Source of the DNA: DATKKX01 sp035542775
Lineage (GTDB): Bacteria > Planctomycetota > Phycisphaerae > UBA1845 > UTPLA1
Assembly: GCA_035542775.1 (NCBI GenBank)
Contig: DATKKX010000238.1
Coordinates: forward strand, 1-7,644
Direction: 5' to 3'
DNA length: 7,644 nt
Shown here one piece after another: positions 1 to 5,024 of this stretch. The notes below the pieces were generated by a model that ran no database searches, was not told the DNA's origin, and was given only the letters and a program-made list of their open reading frames with translations. Made by a program: the position numbers and the translations under genes. How positions within the stretch are numbered: the stretch's first letter is position 1; the number at the start of each line of letters is the position of its first letter.

Positions 1-1
1 T

Positions 2-250
2 ACATTGGACAAGCCGGAGGCAATGTTGCCTCTGTATGCGCTGCTGAATCGCGTTCGGGTGTCCGCGTCCAATGCGGTTCTTGCGGAGGCGGAACGCTTG
101 TTGATACGGATCACGGAACAATACTTCTCGCCAAACCTATCGGTGCAGGAAATGCGCGCACTCGTTCACGCGGAGCCCGCCACCGACCCACTCAAGCCGT
201 TCGGTGAGGCGTGCCGCGCCGAGCTGAAATCGATGCGCACCGCGGTGTAA
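2..250 (+). CDS. C-terminal end of an unknown conserved protein (5' end outside window)
   Basis: The reading frame is open from base 2 to the TAA at 248-250 and enters from outside the window, so only the last 82 residues or so are seen. The TTG at 5 and ATG at 26 have no ribosome-binding site and are not taken as starts. The tail is mostly helical and mixed charged/hydrophobic (LPLYALLNRVRVSASNAVL, then EAERLLIRITEQYF), ending with a segment that contains DPLKPFGEACRAELK. It has no signal peptide or membrane segment in the visible part. The pattern recalls the tails of small conserved hypothetical proteins, but no function is recognised. It is read in the same direction as the lipoprotein gene that follows after 218 bases. 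Confidence 0.6.
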   Translation, partial: TLDKPEAMLPLYALLNRVRVSASNAVLAEAERLLIRITEQYFSPNLSVQEMRALVHAEPATDPLKPFGEACRAELKSMRTAV

Positions 251-317
251 CTCCCGCCGCCATGGTGCATAGAACGCAAATGGTAAACCTTTTGGACCTG
301 GGACCGAGGAGCAGTTG

Positions 318-346
318 GCCATAACGTAATGGCTGACCGTGTCAGC
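318..346. repeat. Two abutting dyad symmetries between genes
   Basis: GCCAT-A-ACGT-A-ATGGC at 318-333 is an imperfect palindrome centred on ACGT. It shares its last two bases with GCTGAC-CGT-GTCAGC at 332-346, a perfect 6-bp stem with a 3-base loop followed by TAGTT. They lie 68 bases after the stop of the first gene and about 120 bases before the lipoprotein start. They could be a weak terminator for the first gene or an operator for the second. The T-run is too poor for a confident intrinsic terminator. Nothing else clear is seen in 251-468. Confidence 0.3.
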
Positions 347-468
347 TAGTTACGGACCATGCGAGGCAGCACAATGCGACCGATAGGCCGGCTCGGAGAC
401 AAGGCGGCTAGAATGGGGCCGAGCTTCCGCGATTGTCGGACACAAAAGGCACCGCCGCGAGGATAACC

Positions 469-1890
469 GTGGCGTATCGCTCTTATCGAGTTTGTGTCTT
501 CCTCTTTTGCTTGGCGGCGACATCCGGCTGCGCGCCATTTGCCCACCGACCTCCGACGCCGGCCAAGGACTTGGATGCCTCACGGGTGCGGGAGGCCCGG
601 CCTGGGGAACATTTCTACGTGACGCTGTTTGCCTCGGAGTCGACACCGAGAATTCCTCACCTGACCCATTCCTTCGGCACCGTTCTCCGCGCGGCTGACC
701 AAGGGGAAAGCCGGCCGCCGCTCGTTGAGTCCCATACCATCAGTTGGCTGCCCGCTACGCTCAAGATTGATGTCTGGCGATATCAGACCGAAAAAGGCGT
801 CAACCTGGGCCTTCACGAAACACTGGATTTCGTCTTGGCCGGCGGCGAACACGTCTCGCAGTGGGGCCCCTATGAATGCCGGCCGGAGCTTTACTTCCGG
901 TTTATGGTGCAAAAGGAGTTCCTGGAGAGCGGCCGCATTGGCTACCAAGCCGTCGACGAGCTGGGCGAAGCGGCACGCACGGGGGACGGGTGCGACTGCA
1001 TTCATGCGCTGACAGATATGGATCCGCGGTTCTCGCGAGTCCACTATCCGCTCATCCGCATCGGCGATGCGGCTACGGAATTCATTGTCGAAGAATGCCG
1101 CCGACGGGACCTTCTTATCAATCCCAGCCAGATCCATTCCTGGCTGAACACCTACCTCGGCCTCGATTCGTATCCCATCATCCACCGCTCCCTCATCAAC
1201 GGAGTGGGACGAGGGAGATGTCACGCTGCTCAACGCCGTGCCGCAATGTCGACTCAACCTGGTGCTCGCCACGCCGTCGAGCTACCGGTTTGTGCCGGGG
1301 CTGCGCCGTTACCTGCGCTATACCCATCGGCTCTCCAGCCAGGTCCGGTACTTTATGCCGGCTACATCCCACGACTCCGGATCGCCCGCGGAAGAATTCG
1401 GCAGCGCCGACTCGACTGTGCCTCGCTATGTCGCGTGCGCCATGTTGGGAACTGGCGCCACCGGCCTGACTCAGGGCGTCGACTGGGGGACGCCCCGGAG
1501 AATCGGCTTCATCCGCCTCCAGCCCAGGCCAGCATGGACGGGCAAGCCCCATTGGGCCACCTGATTCAATCGGTCAACGGACTCCTTGCCAGCAACGCCG
1601 CCTTCCGCTGCGGCGGGAACTGCGAGTTCGTGGATCACGATCATGATGCGATCATCGCTGCGTTCCGCCGCCATCCAGACCGGCCGACGGGCGGGTTCCT
1701 GGTTGCGTGCAATTTCGACATTCACCGCCCGCAGCACGTCGCGTGCGATCTCGGCACCGTGCTCGGCGGCACCGGGCCGATCGAAGGCCATGAGCGGCTT
1801 GGCGGACAACAGGCTCGTTTCAATGAAAAGGTTGTTTCGCTGGAGCTTCCCCGTTGCGGTGCCGCCGTGTGGGAGCTGCATCTCGTCTGA
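469..1890 (+). CDS. Chimeric ORF: unknown lipoprotein (469 to about 1200) fused to GH13 remnant
   Basis: The chosen start is GTG 469, with GAGG placed 6-7 bases upstream; the TTG at 433 in the same frame would give a longer, less signal-like N-terminus. From 469 the protein begins with a lipoprotein signal (VCVFLFCLAATSGC, lipid Cys at residue 21). A coherent domain follows to about residue 245, with the stretches LTHSFGTVLRAAD, LHETLDFVLAGGEHVSQWGP and LGLDSYPIIHR. I recall similar hypothetical lipoproteins but no function. After about base 1200 the same frame reads Arg/Ala/Pro-rich out-of-frame sequence to about 1550, then returns in frame with the end of a glycosidase (see 1199-1890). The lipoprotein is thus nearly full length but has lost its own stop. 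If expressed, the 473-residue product would carry a nonsense middle. Gene loss by deletion, or a chimeric assembly, fits best. Confidence 0.6.
   Translation: MAYRSYRVCVFLFCLAATSGCAPFAHRPPTPAKDLDASRVREARPGEHFYVTLFASESTPRIPHLTHSFGTVLRAADQGESRPPLVESHTISWLPATLKIDVWRYQTEKGVNLGLHETLDFVLAGGEHVSQWGPYECRPELYFRFMVQKEFLESGRIGYQAVDELGEAARTGDGCDCIHALTDMDPRFSRVHYPLIRIGDAATEFIVEECRRRDLLINPSQIHSWLNTYLGLDSYPIIHRSLINGVGRGRCHAAQRRAAMSTQPGARHAVELPVCAGAAPLPALYPSALQPGPVLYAGYIPRLRIARGRIRQRRLDCASLCRVRHVGNWRHRPDSGRRLGDAPENRLHPPPAQASMDGQAPLGHLIQSVNGLLASNAAFRCGGNCEFVDHDHDAIIAAFRRHPDRPTGGFLVACNFDIHRPQHVACDLGTVLGGTGPIEGHERLGGQQARFNEKVVSLELPRCGAAVWELHLV
1199..1890 (+). pseudogene. C-terminal fragment of a GH13 (alpha-amylase-type) glycosidase, frameshifted
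   Basis: Two frames together spell one glycosidase tail. Frame 2 from about 1199 to 1564 reads TEWDEGDVTLLNAV, then YFMPATSHDSGSP, then VPRYVACAMLGTGATGLTQG and WGTPRRIGFIRLQPRPAW. Frame 1 from about 1557 to 1890 continues with HLIQSVNGLLASNAAFRCGG, FVDHDHDAIIAAF, GGFLVACNFD and ends with AAVWELHLV. 'HDSG' looks like conserved region IV of GH13 enzymes, containing the transition-state Asp. The nucleophile and acid/base regions would lie upstream and are not seen. Frame 2 stops at TGA 1562-1564; one base missing near CCCCATTGGGCC (about 1545-1556) would restore a single frame. The piece starts mid-protein, directly after the lipoprotein sequence. It cannot be an active enzyme. The GH13 assignment rests on motif recall; an alpha-glucan-acting enzyme is the likely parent. 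Confidence 0.6.
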
Positions 1891-1902
1891 GGCGGAGATC
1901 CC

Positions 1903-2229
1903 ATGCAACCCGTCGAATGTCGCGAACCGGCGGTGGCGCTATGCAGACGAGTCGCGCGCACCGGTCCAACGCGACGGATCCTGCTGCTCGGTGGCGGATC
2001 GCTGGCGTACCTAGTCGCGGCGGGTTGTGGGGGGCTGCTGCTGCCCCCGCACCGGGCGCTGCCGGTACCCGACCTGAAGAGGCGGCGCGTGACCGTGGCC
2101 GTCCTCCCCGACTACCTGCGGTTCAGCCGCGTCGACCCGAATACGGGCGAAGTCACCGGCTGGGACCACGACCTGATCTGCATCACCCAGGCTGGTTTCG
2201 AGGAATCGTTTCCACTACATTTGCACTAG
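1903..2229 (+). CDS. Truncated family-3 extracellular solute-binding lipoprotein (N-terminal part only)
   Basis: ATG 1903 has GGAG 5 bases upstream and lies 12 bases after the previous stop, as in an operon. Residues 19-42 form an export signal with two arginines and a hydrophobic stretch (RRILLLGGGSLAYLVAAGC), with Cys42 as the likely lipidation site. The mature part begins RRRVTVAVLPDYLRFSRVDP and continues NTGEVTGWDHDLI. This is the usual start of the SBP_bac_3 fold, the ligand-binding subunit of amino-acid-type ABC importers, anchored on the outer face of the cytoplasmic membrane. Those proteins are normally about 230-280 residues after the signal. Here similarity stops at about base 2178, then some 16 unrelated residues lead to TAG 2227-2229. 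The gene is therefore broken, probably by the same kind of junction as at about 1200. The family call rests on one short motif. Confidence 0.5.
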   Translation: MQPVECREPAVALCRRVARTGPTRRILLLGGGSLAYLVAAGCGGLLLPPHRALPVPDLKRRRVTVAVLPDYLRFSRVDPNTGEVTGWDHDLICITQAGFEESFPLHLH

Positions 2230-2261
2230 CGGTGGCCAACGGCTGCACACACAGTGGTCGC

Positions 2262-3041
2262 TTACACGCCCAGCAGCGCGTTGATGAACAGAGGCATGTC
2301 GGCCATATCCACGATCCGGTCGCCGCTGAAGCCACCGCACGCGCAGTTCCCCAGCGAAGTCGAGCCCGTCGTCAGACAATCGACGAAAGGTTGGATGTCC
2401 AGGCCGTTCACGAATCCGTCTCCGTTCAGATCGCCCAGGAGGATGCAGGTCTGCGGCCCGGCGATCGTAATCTGCAGGGCTTGCGTGCCGGAGCAACCCG
2501 CGCTGTCGGTGGCTTGGACGGTGAAGTCGGCGGTCTCCGCCGTTGTCGGCGTACCAGAGATCACACCGCCGGAGGAGAGGGAGAGCCCGGCCGGCAATGC
2601 GCCGGATTGCAGAGTCCATGTAAACGGCCCGACGCCGCCGCCGGCGCTGAGGGTCTGGTTGTAGGCTACACCCACGGTGCCGTTCGGCAGCGAAGTGGGC
2701 GTGATCGAGATCGTGGGGCAGACGATGGTGAGCGAATACGACTTGCTCGCGGTGCAGCCTGCGCTATCCGTCACCCGAACCTTGAAGCTCGCTGTGCCCG
2801 CGGCAGTCGGAGTGCCCGAAATCACGCCGCCGGCGGAAAGAGTCAATCCCGCGGGCAACGTACCCAGCGACAGTGACCAGGTGTATGGCGACATGCCGCC
2901 GCTGGCGGTCAGCGTCTGGTTATATGCGGTCCCAACAGTGCCGTTCGGGAGGAACGCGGGCGAGATCGAGATCGAGGGACAAACGATCGCGATCGAGTAA
3001 GCCCGGCTTGCGCTGCACGCGTGGATGTCCGCCGCCATCAC
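2262..3041 (-). CDS. Ig-repeat surface protein with dockerin-like C-terminus (N-terminus missing)
   Basis: Read on the minus strand, this is the last 259 residues of a larger secreted protein. Residues 1-20 are the end of one putative-Ig (He_PIG-type) repeat. Residues 21-107 and 108-194 are two complete copies with shared LPNGTVG.AYNQTL, W.L..G.LPAGL.LS.GGVISGTPT and DSAGC. Residues about 201-259 hold two calcium-loop-like helices, GDLNGDGFVNGLDIQPF and GDRIVDMADMPLFINALL, separated by GNCACGG. This dockerin-like end is typical of planctomycete exported proteins, probably used for attachment or sorting; no cohesin partner is visible. The first in-frame start (GTG 3041) falls inside a repeat and has no ribosome-binding site. 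Ig similarity ends at about 3050, where permease coding on the other strand begins. The gene is therefore truncated at its 5' end and converges on the truncated solute-binding gene. Confidence 0.75.
   Translation of the reverse strand: MMAADIHACSASRAYSIAIVCPSISISPAFLPNGTVGTAYNQTLTASGGMSPYTWSLSLGTLPAGLTLSAGGVISGTPTAAGTASFKVRVTDSAGCTASKSYSLTIVCPTISITPTSLPNGTVGVAYNQTLSAGGGVGPFTWTLQSGALPAGLSLSSGGVISGTPTTAETADFTVQATDSAGCSGTQALQITIAGPQTCILLGDLNGDGFVNGLDIQPFVDCLTTGSTSLGNCACGGFSGDRIVDMADMPLFINALLGV
2460..2981 (-). repeat. Two tandem 261-bp repeats encoding putative-Ig domains
   Basis: Copy A is 2721-2981 and copy B is 2460-2720, with a period of exactly 261 bases (87 codons). For example CCGTTCGG lies at both 2941 and 2680. 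Similarity is clear at DNA level and stronger at protein level. A third copy is only partly present beyond 2981, cut near 3050. Such repeats commonly change copy number by recombination and can mislead short-read assembly. Confidence 0.7.
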
Positions 3042-3896
3042 GGTGAAGTTCGACGAGTCGTTGCGGCGCTGGGCAAGCCGAGCAGACTCGACCTCGCGCA
3101 GATCCCCGGCAAGCTGCGGCGCGCGGATCTCCTCGTCACCAGGACGGCCGTCCTGCGGCGCACGCTGCGCGACCTCCGGCTTCGCGATCTAACCGGTGTC
3201 ACGGTCGCGCAGGTACATCGCGCCGGACTCGATATGATCCCGACCGGCGACTTTGCTTTGAAGTTTGGCGACCATCTCACCGTGGTGGGGCCGCAAGAAG
3301 GCATTCGGCTCGCCGCCGCGGAGCTGGGCAACGAACCCGCAGCCCTGCAGCGCACGTTTCTCCTGCCGGTGTTCATCGGTCTCGCGCTGGGGATACTGGT
3401 TGGCGCGATTCCGCTTCGTGTGCCTGGCCTGCCGGTTCCCCTTCAGATTGGTCTTGCGGGCGGGCCCTTCCTCGTGGCGATTGGGCTCTCGCAGCTTGGA
3501 AACGTCGGTTCCATCGTGTGGTACATGCCCGCTGCCGCGAACCAGGCCGTTCGTGAGATGGGACTTTGTGTGTTTCTGGCATGCGTCGGCTTCCAATGTG
3601 GCGGTGAAATGCCGCATGGTGCCGCCCAGGCAGGCATGGGGTTCATTATCGCTGGTGCGGCGATCACGATCATTCCGGCACTGGTGGTAGCGTGCTTCGC
3701 ACGGCTCGCCCTGCGCATGAACTTCATTACGCTTAGCGGCTGGCTCGCCGGGACGATGACGAGCACGCCCGCGCTTGCTCTGGCGACCGAAGACGCCCAG
3801 TCCGACCATCCCGTGCTGGCGTACGCCTCGGTCACGCCGCTGTGCGAGATCCTCCCGATCATCTGCGCAGAAGTGCTCGCGATCATCATGCGCTGA
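3021..3896 (+). CDS. C-terminal half of a YidE/YbjL/AspT-family permease (N-terminal half missing)
   Basis: The open frame can begin at GTG 3021, but the first codons overlap the Ig gene on the other strand and have no ribosome-binding site; real similarity starts at about 3045 (VRRVVAALGKPSRLDL). Residues about 30-105 resemble a TrkA-C (RCK_C) regulatory domain, with LLVTRTAVLRRTL, GVTVAQVHRAG and FGDHLTVVGPQEGI. The remainder is the AspT/YidE membrane duplication domain, with hydrophobic segments such as LLPVFIGLALGILVGAIPL, GLCVFLACVGFQCG, GFIIAGAAITIIPALVVACF and the family motif GTMTSTPAL. Full-length members carry two membrane halves around two TrkA-C domains and are about 550 residues. 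Here the first half and first TrkA-C domain are absent, so transport is unlikely. The C-terminus looks natural (EVLAIIMR). Substrate cannot be told; AspT exchanges aspartate and alanine, and most homologues are uncharacterised. Confidence 0.7.
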   Translation: MDVRRHHGEVRRVVAALGKPSRLDLAQIPGKLRRADLLVTRTAVLRRTLRDLRLRDLTGVTVAQVHRAGLDMIPTGDFALKFGDHLTVVGPQEGIRLAAAELGNEPAALQRTFLLPVFIGLALGILVGAIPLRVPGLPVPLQIGLAGGPFLVAIGLSQLGNVGSIVWYMPAAANQAVREMGLCVFLACVGFQCGGEMPHGAAQAGMGFIIAGAAITIIPALVVACFARLALRMNFITLSGWLAGTMTSTPALALATEDAQSDHPVLAYASVTPLCEILPIICAEVLAIIMR

Positions 3897-4160
3897 CAGT
3901 CCTTGCAGCAGGCCCATGCGGCCAAGCGGGTGGACAACGTGTGCCGGTACAGTCCGGTCTTTCAGGAGCAGCCCTGGCAGCGGGTGCGCATCAAAGAGAC
4001 CACCCGAGGACCGATGATCTGAAAAGTGAAAGCGGCCCGGGTCTGGTTGGTGGACGGCTCCACCACGCCCTCGCGGCCCACGGATCGACAAGATTGGTTG
4101 CGCACGACATGGAAGCTGTGCCGCTCATCGTTAACTCGTTCCTCGGAAGGCGATATGTGA
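3897..4160 (+). pseudogene. Decayed fragment of an IS701-type DDE transposase
   Basis: Directly after the permease stop, the same frame reads SLQQAHAAKRVDNVCRYSPV, FQEQPWQRVRIKETTRGPMI, then TGA at 4020-4022 and on with KVKAARVWLVDGS and RPTDRQDWL. In IS701-family transposases this region reads approximately 'RIKDTTRGPxVWEVKAARVWL...GRPTDRxYWLIVARN'. The TGA therefore stands where Trp (TGG) is expected, a nonsense mutation. A further frame change near 4087 gives LVAHDMEA, matching 'LIVARN.E'. Similarity fades by about 4130, and the frame stops at 4158-4160. Only about 85 of some 400 residues remain, with no visible ends or target duplication, so the relic is inactive. Confidence 0.6.
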
Positions 4161-4169
4161 GGAAGCGTA

Positions 4170-4185
4170 GGTGCAACGCTGCACC
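4170..4185. repeat. Perfect small inverted repeat GGTGCA-ACGC-TGCACC
   Basis: A 6-bp stem with a 4-base loop lies just after the transposase relic. It is not followed by a T-run, so it is not a standard terminator. Its GTGCA core is related to the TGTGCACA palindromes about 45 bases downstream, so it may be a third, weaker copy of the same binding site. Confidence 0.35.
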
Positions 4186-4214
4186 CAGGTGCCCCCAGAA
4201 TGTCGGAGAGCGGG

Positions 4215-4236
4215 TTTGTGCACATTTTGTGCACAT
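4215..4236. promoter_or_regulatory. Tandem 11-bp repeat TTTGTGCACAT x2, putative operator
   Basis: TTTGTGCACAT occurs at 4215-4225 and again, without a mismatch, at 4226-4236. Each copy contains the 8-bp palindrome TGTGCACA. The two centres are 11 bp apart, about one helical turn, so two protein dimers could bind on the same face. The site ends 12 bases upstream of the -35 element at 4249, a position suited to an activator; a repressor is also possible. The spacing does not fit the CRP consensus TGTGA-N6-TCACA. The binding protein is unknown. Confidence 0.45.
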
Positions 4237-4248
4237 CGAAAACGCCAC

Positions 4249-4277
4249 TTGCGCGATTTCGGATCGTGTGGTATACT
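4249..4277 (+). promoter_or_regulatory. Sigma70-like promoter with extended -10
   Basis: TTGCGC (4249-4254), a 17-base spacer and TATACT (4272-4277), with TG at 4269-4270 forming an extended -10 (TG-N-TATACT). The -10 matches 5 of 6 and the -35 matches 3 of 6 consensus bases. Transcription would start near 4284. No start codon with a ribosome-binding site follows until 5022, so it makes either a roughly 740-base leader for the lipoprotein/porin operon or a separate untranslated RNA. Confidence 0.45.
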
Positions 4278-4367
4278 TTATGTGGCTGATCGGTAGGCGC
4301 GTAACCTGCTGTCATCCACGGCTTTGTGCGCGACCCGATGGCTCGCTCGCAAACGCGTGAAGAACGA

Positions 4368-4493
4368 CGCCAGAGAATCCCTCCCTCTCCGTTTTTTCTG
4401 GCGCGGTTCGCGGTATCGCGGGCTGCATTCTTGAGCCGCGCCACAGGTGCTGGCTTGCGATGCCGACGCGGGTTTTCCGTCTCTCGCAACCAG
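4368..4493 (+). other. Structured leader or RNA candidate with competing hairpins
   Basis: Three strong stems follow the promoter. P1: CGCCAGAGAA (4368-4377) pairs with TTTTCTGGCG (4394-4403), 10 bp with one G-U; its loop is pyrimidine-rich (TCCCTCCCTCTCC). P2: TGGCGCGGTTC (4399-4409) pairs with GAGCCGCGCCA (4433-4443), 11 bp with one G-U. P1 and P2 share bases 4399-4403, so they compete. P3: CTGG-C-TTGCGA (4450-4460) pairs with TCGCAA-CCAG (4484-4493), 10 bp with one bulge, enclosing a smaller GACG/CGTC stem. Mutually exclusive pairing is what attenuators and riboswitches show, but no known class is recognised, and the structure was read by eye from one sequence. Confidence 0.35.
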
Positions 4494-4792
4494 TTCCCTC
4501 GCCAGCCCCGGGATCCCGGCGTGGGTCGATCAGGCCTATTCTCCAGCCCATAGAATCCCGCTCATCGAGTTTGCCGCCGCCACGCTGGGTATGACCCGAG
4601 CAGCAACGCTACCTTGGGTGTCTTTATAGATCCCCCGCGGCGCCAAGAAAGTGGGCCATGCAGCCTTTTCCCTTGATCTCTCATCCGCATTCAGTAGCAT
4701 TGCTGGCCATTCGGGTCCTGCCAGCTTTGGTGGCTTTGGCGGACCGTCACTGTGTGCGTGCCGGCAGCGGTCGGGCGCTGTCTTCTATAGGC

Positions 4793-4969
4793 GCGACGAG
4801 ACCCGCACTCGTCGCATGATCCGACGCCTGCGTAGAGCGCTGCGCGGCGTGCGATGGCCAAGATCGCGGAAGACCCGCGATCGCACGAGCTTGGGTGTGC
4901 CGGTCAGCCGGCGCCGGAGTGGAAGGCCTGAGCTGCCTTTCTAGGCGGTAACCTTCGTTTGAGAAGTTA
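4793..4969 (+). other. Row of six short hairpins upstream of the lipoprotein gene
   Basis: Successive stems: GCGACGAG/CTCGTCGC (4793-4800 with 4808-4815, perfect 8 bp); ACGCC-T-GCG with CGC-GGCGT (4824-4850, 8 bp, one bulge); GATCGCGG/CCGCGATC (4862-4869 with 4875-4882, perfect 8 bp, loop AAGAC); GCCGG/CCGGC (4899-4912); GAAGGC/GCCTTT (4922-4940); and TAAC-C-TTC/GAA-GTTA (4949-4969). GCGAT at 4851-4855 can alternatively pair with ATCGC at 4863-4867 or 4880-4884. The row ends about 50 bases before the ATG at 5022. It may be a structured 5' leader or a noncoding RNA; high GC makes short stems common by chance, so support is moderate. Confidence 0.35.
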
Positions 4970-5007
4970 GCGGGCGAGCTTGCCCCGGAATCACAGCATG
5001 TCCATGC

Positions 5008-5024
5008 GGGGAGTACCAGACATG
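5008..5024 (+). promoter_or_regulatory. Ribosome-binding site deciding start 5022; shared with the porin gene
   Basis: GGGGAG (5008-5013) sits 8 bases before ATG 5022 and favours this start over TTG 4980, ATG 4998 and ATG 5004 in the same frame. CCCC at 4983-4986 could pair with GGGG 5008-5011 around the small stem GCAT/ATGC (4996-4999 with 5004-5007), hiding the site. The stretch GGGAGTACCAGACATG (5009-5024) matches 14 of 16 bases at the next gene. Confidence 0.5.

Larger units (their letters stand above)
4161..5021. other. Gene-poor structured region (about 860 bases)
   Basis: No convincing protein is coded here. The possible frames at 4447-4629 and 4651-4944 lack ribosome-binding sites and read as low-information Arg/Ser/Ala-rich sequence. 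The region holds a small hairpin (4170-4185), tandem palindromic repeats (4215-4236), a promoter-like site (4249-4277), two groups of inverted repeats (4368-4493 and 4793-4969), a 12-bp palindrome CCGGGATCCCGG (4508-4519) and a hairpin GCTGGC/GCCAGC (4702-4707 with 4720-4725). Between 4520 and 4700 I see nothing clear. Confidence 0.5.

Noticed and set aside
580..1272. 230-codon minus-strand frame opposite the lipoprotein
   Set aside because: It has no ribosome-binding site or domain; the plus strand has a lipoprotein signal and coherent sequence.
1854..2876. 340-codon plus-strand frame across the solute-binding and Ig genes
   Set aside because: It crosses the junction and reads as Arg/Ala/Gly-rich sequence without domain pattern, while two other frames carry recognisable proteins.
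2460..2981. Tandem repeats as a CRISPR array or satellite
   Set aside because: The 261-bp period is a multiple of three and encodes clear Ig-type domains; there are no short repeats with unique spacers.
3189..4091. 300-codon minus-strand frame opposite the permease
   Set aside because: The plus strand encodes clear TrkA-C and membrane segments; the minus product is Arg/Gly/His-rich and unlike any family known to me.
4391..4403. Intrinsic terminator at the T6 run
   Set aside because: The T-run lies inside the loop and 3' arm of a hairpin rather than after a GC-rich stem, so it does not fit a standard terminator.
4877..4884. GCGATCGC (HIP1-like palindrome)
   Set aside because: A single copy, fully explained by the hairpin at 4862-4882; no enrichment is seen in the window.
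4651..4944. 97-codon plus-strand frame in the gene-poor region
   Set aside because: No Shine-Dalgarno is present and the second half is Arg-rich translation of the hairpin row. A coding role is not supported.
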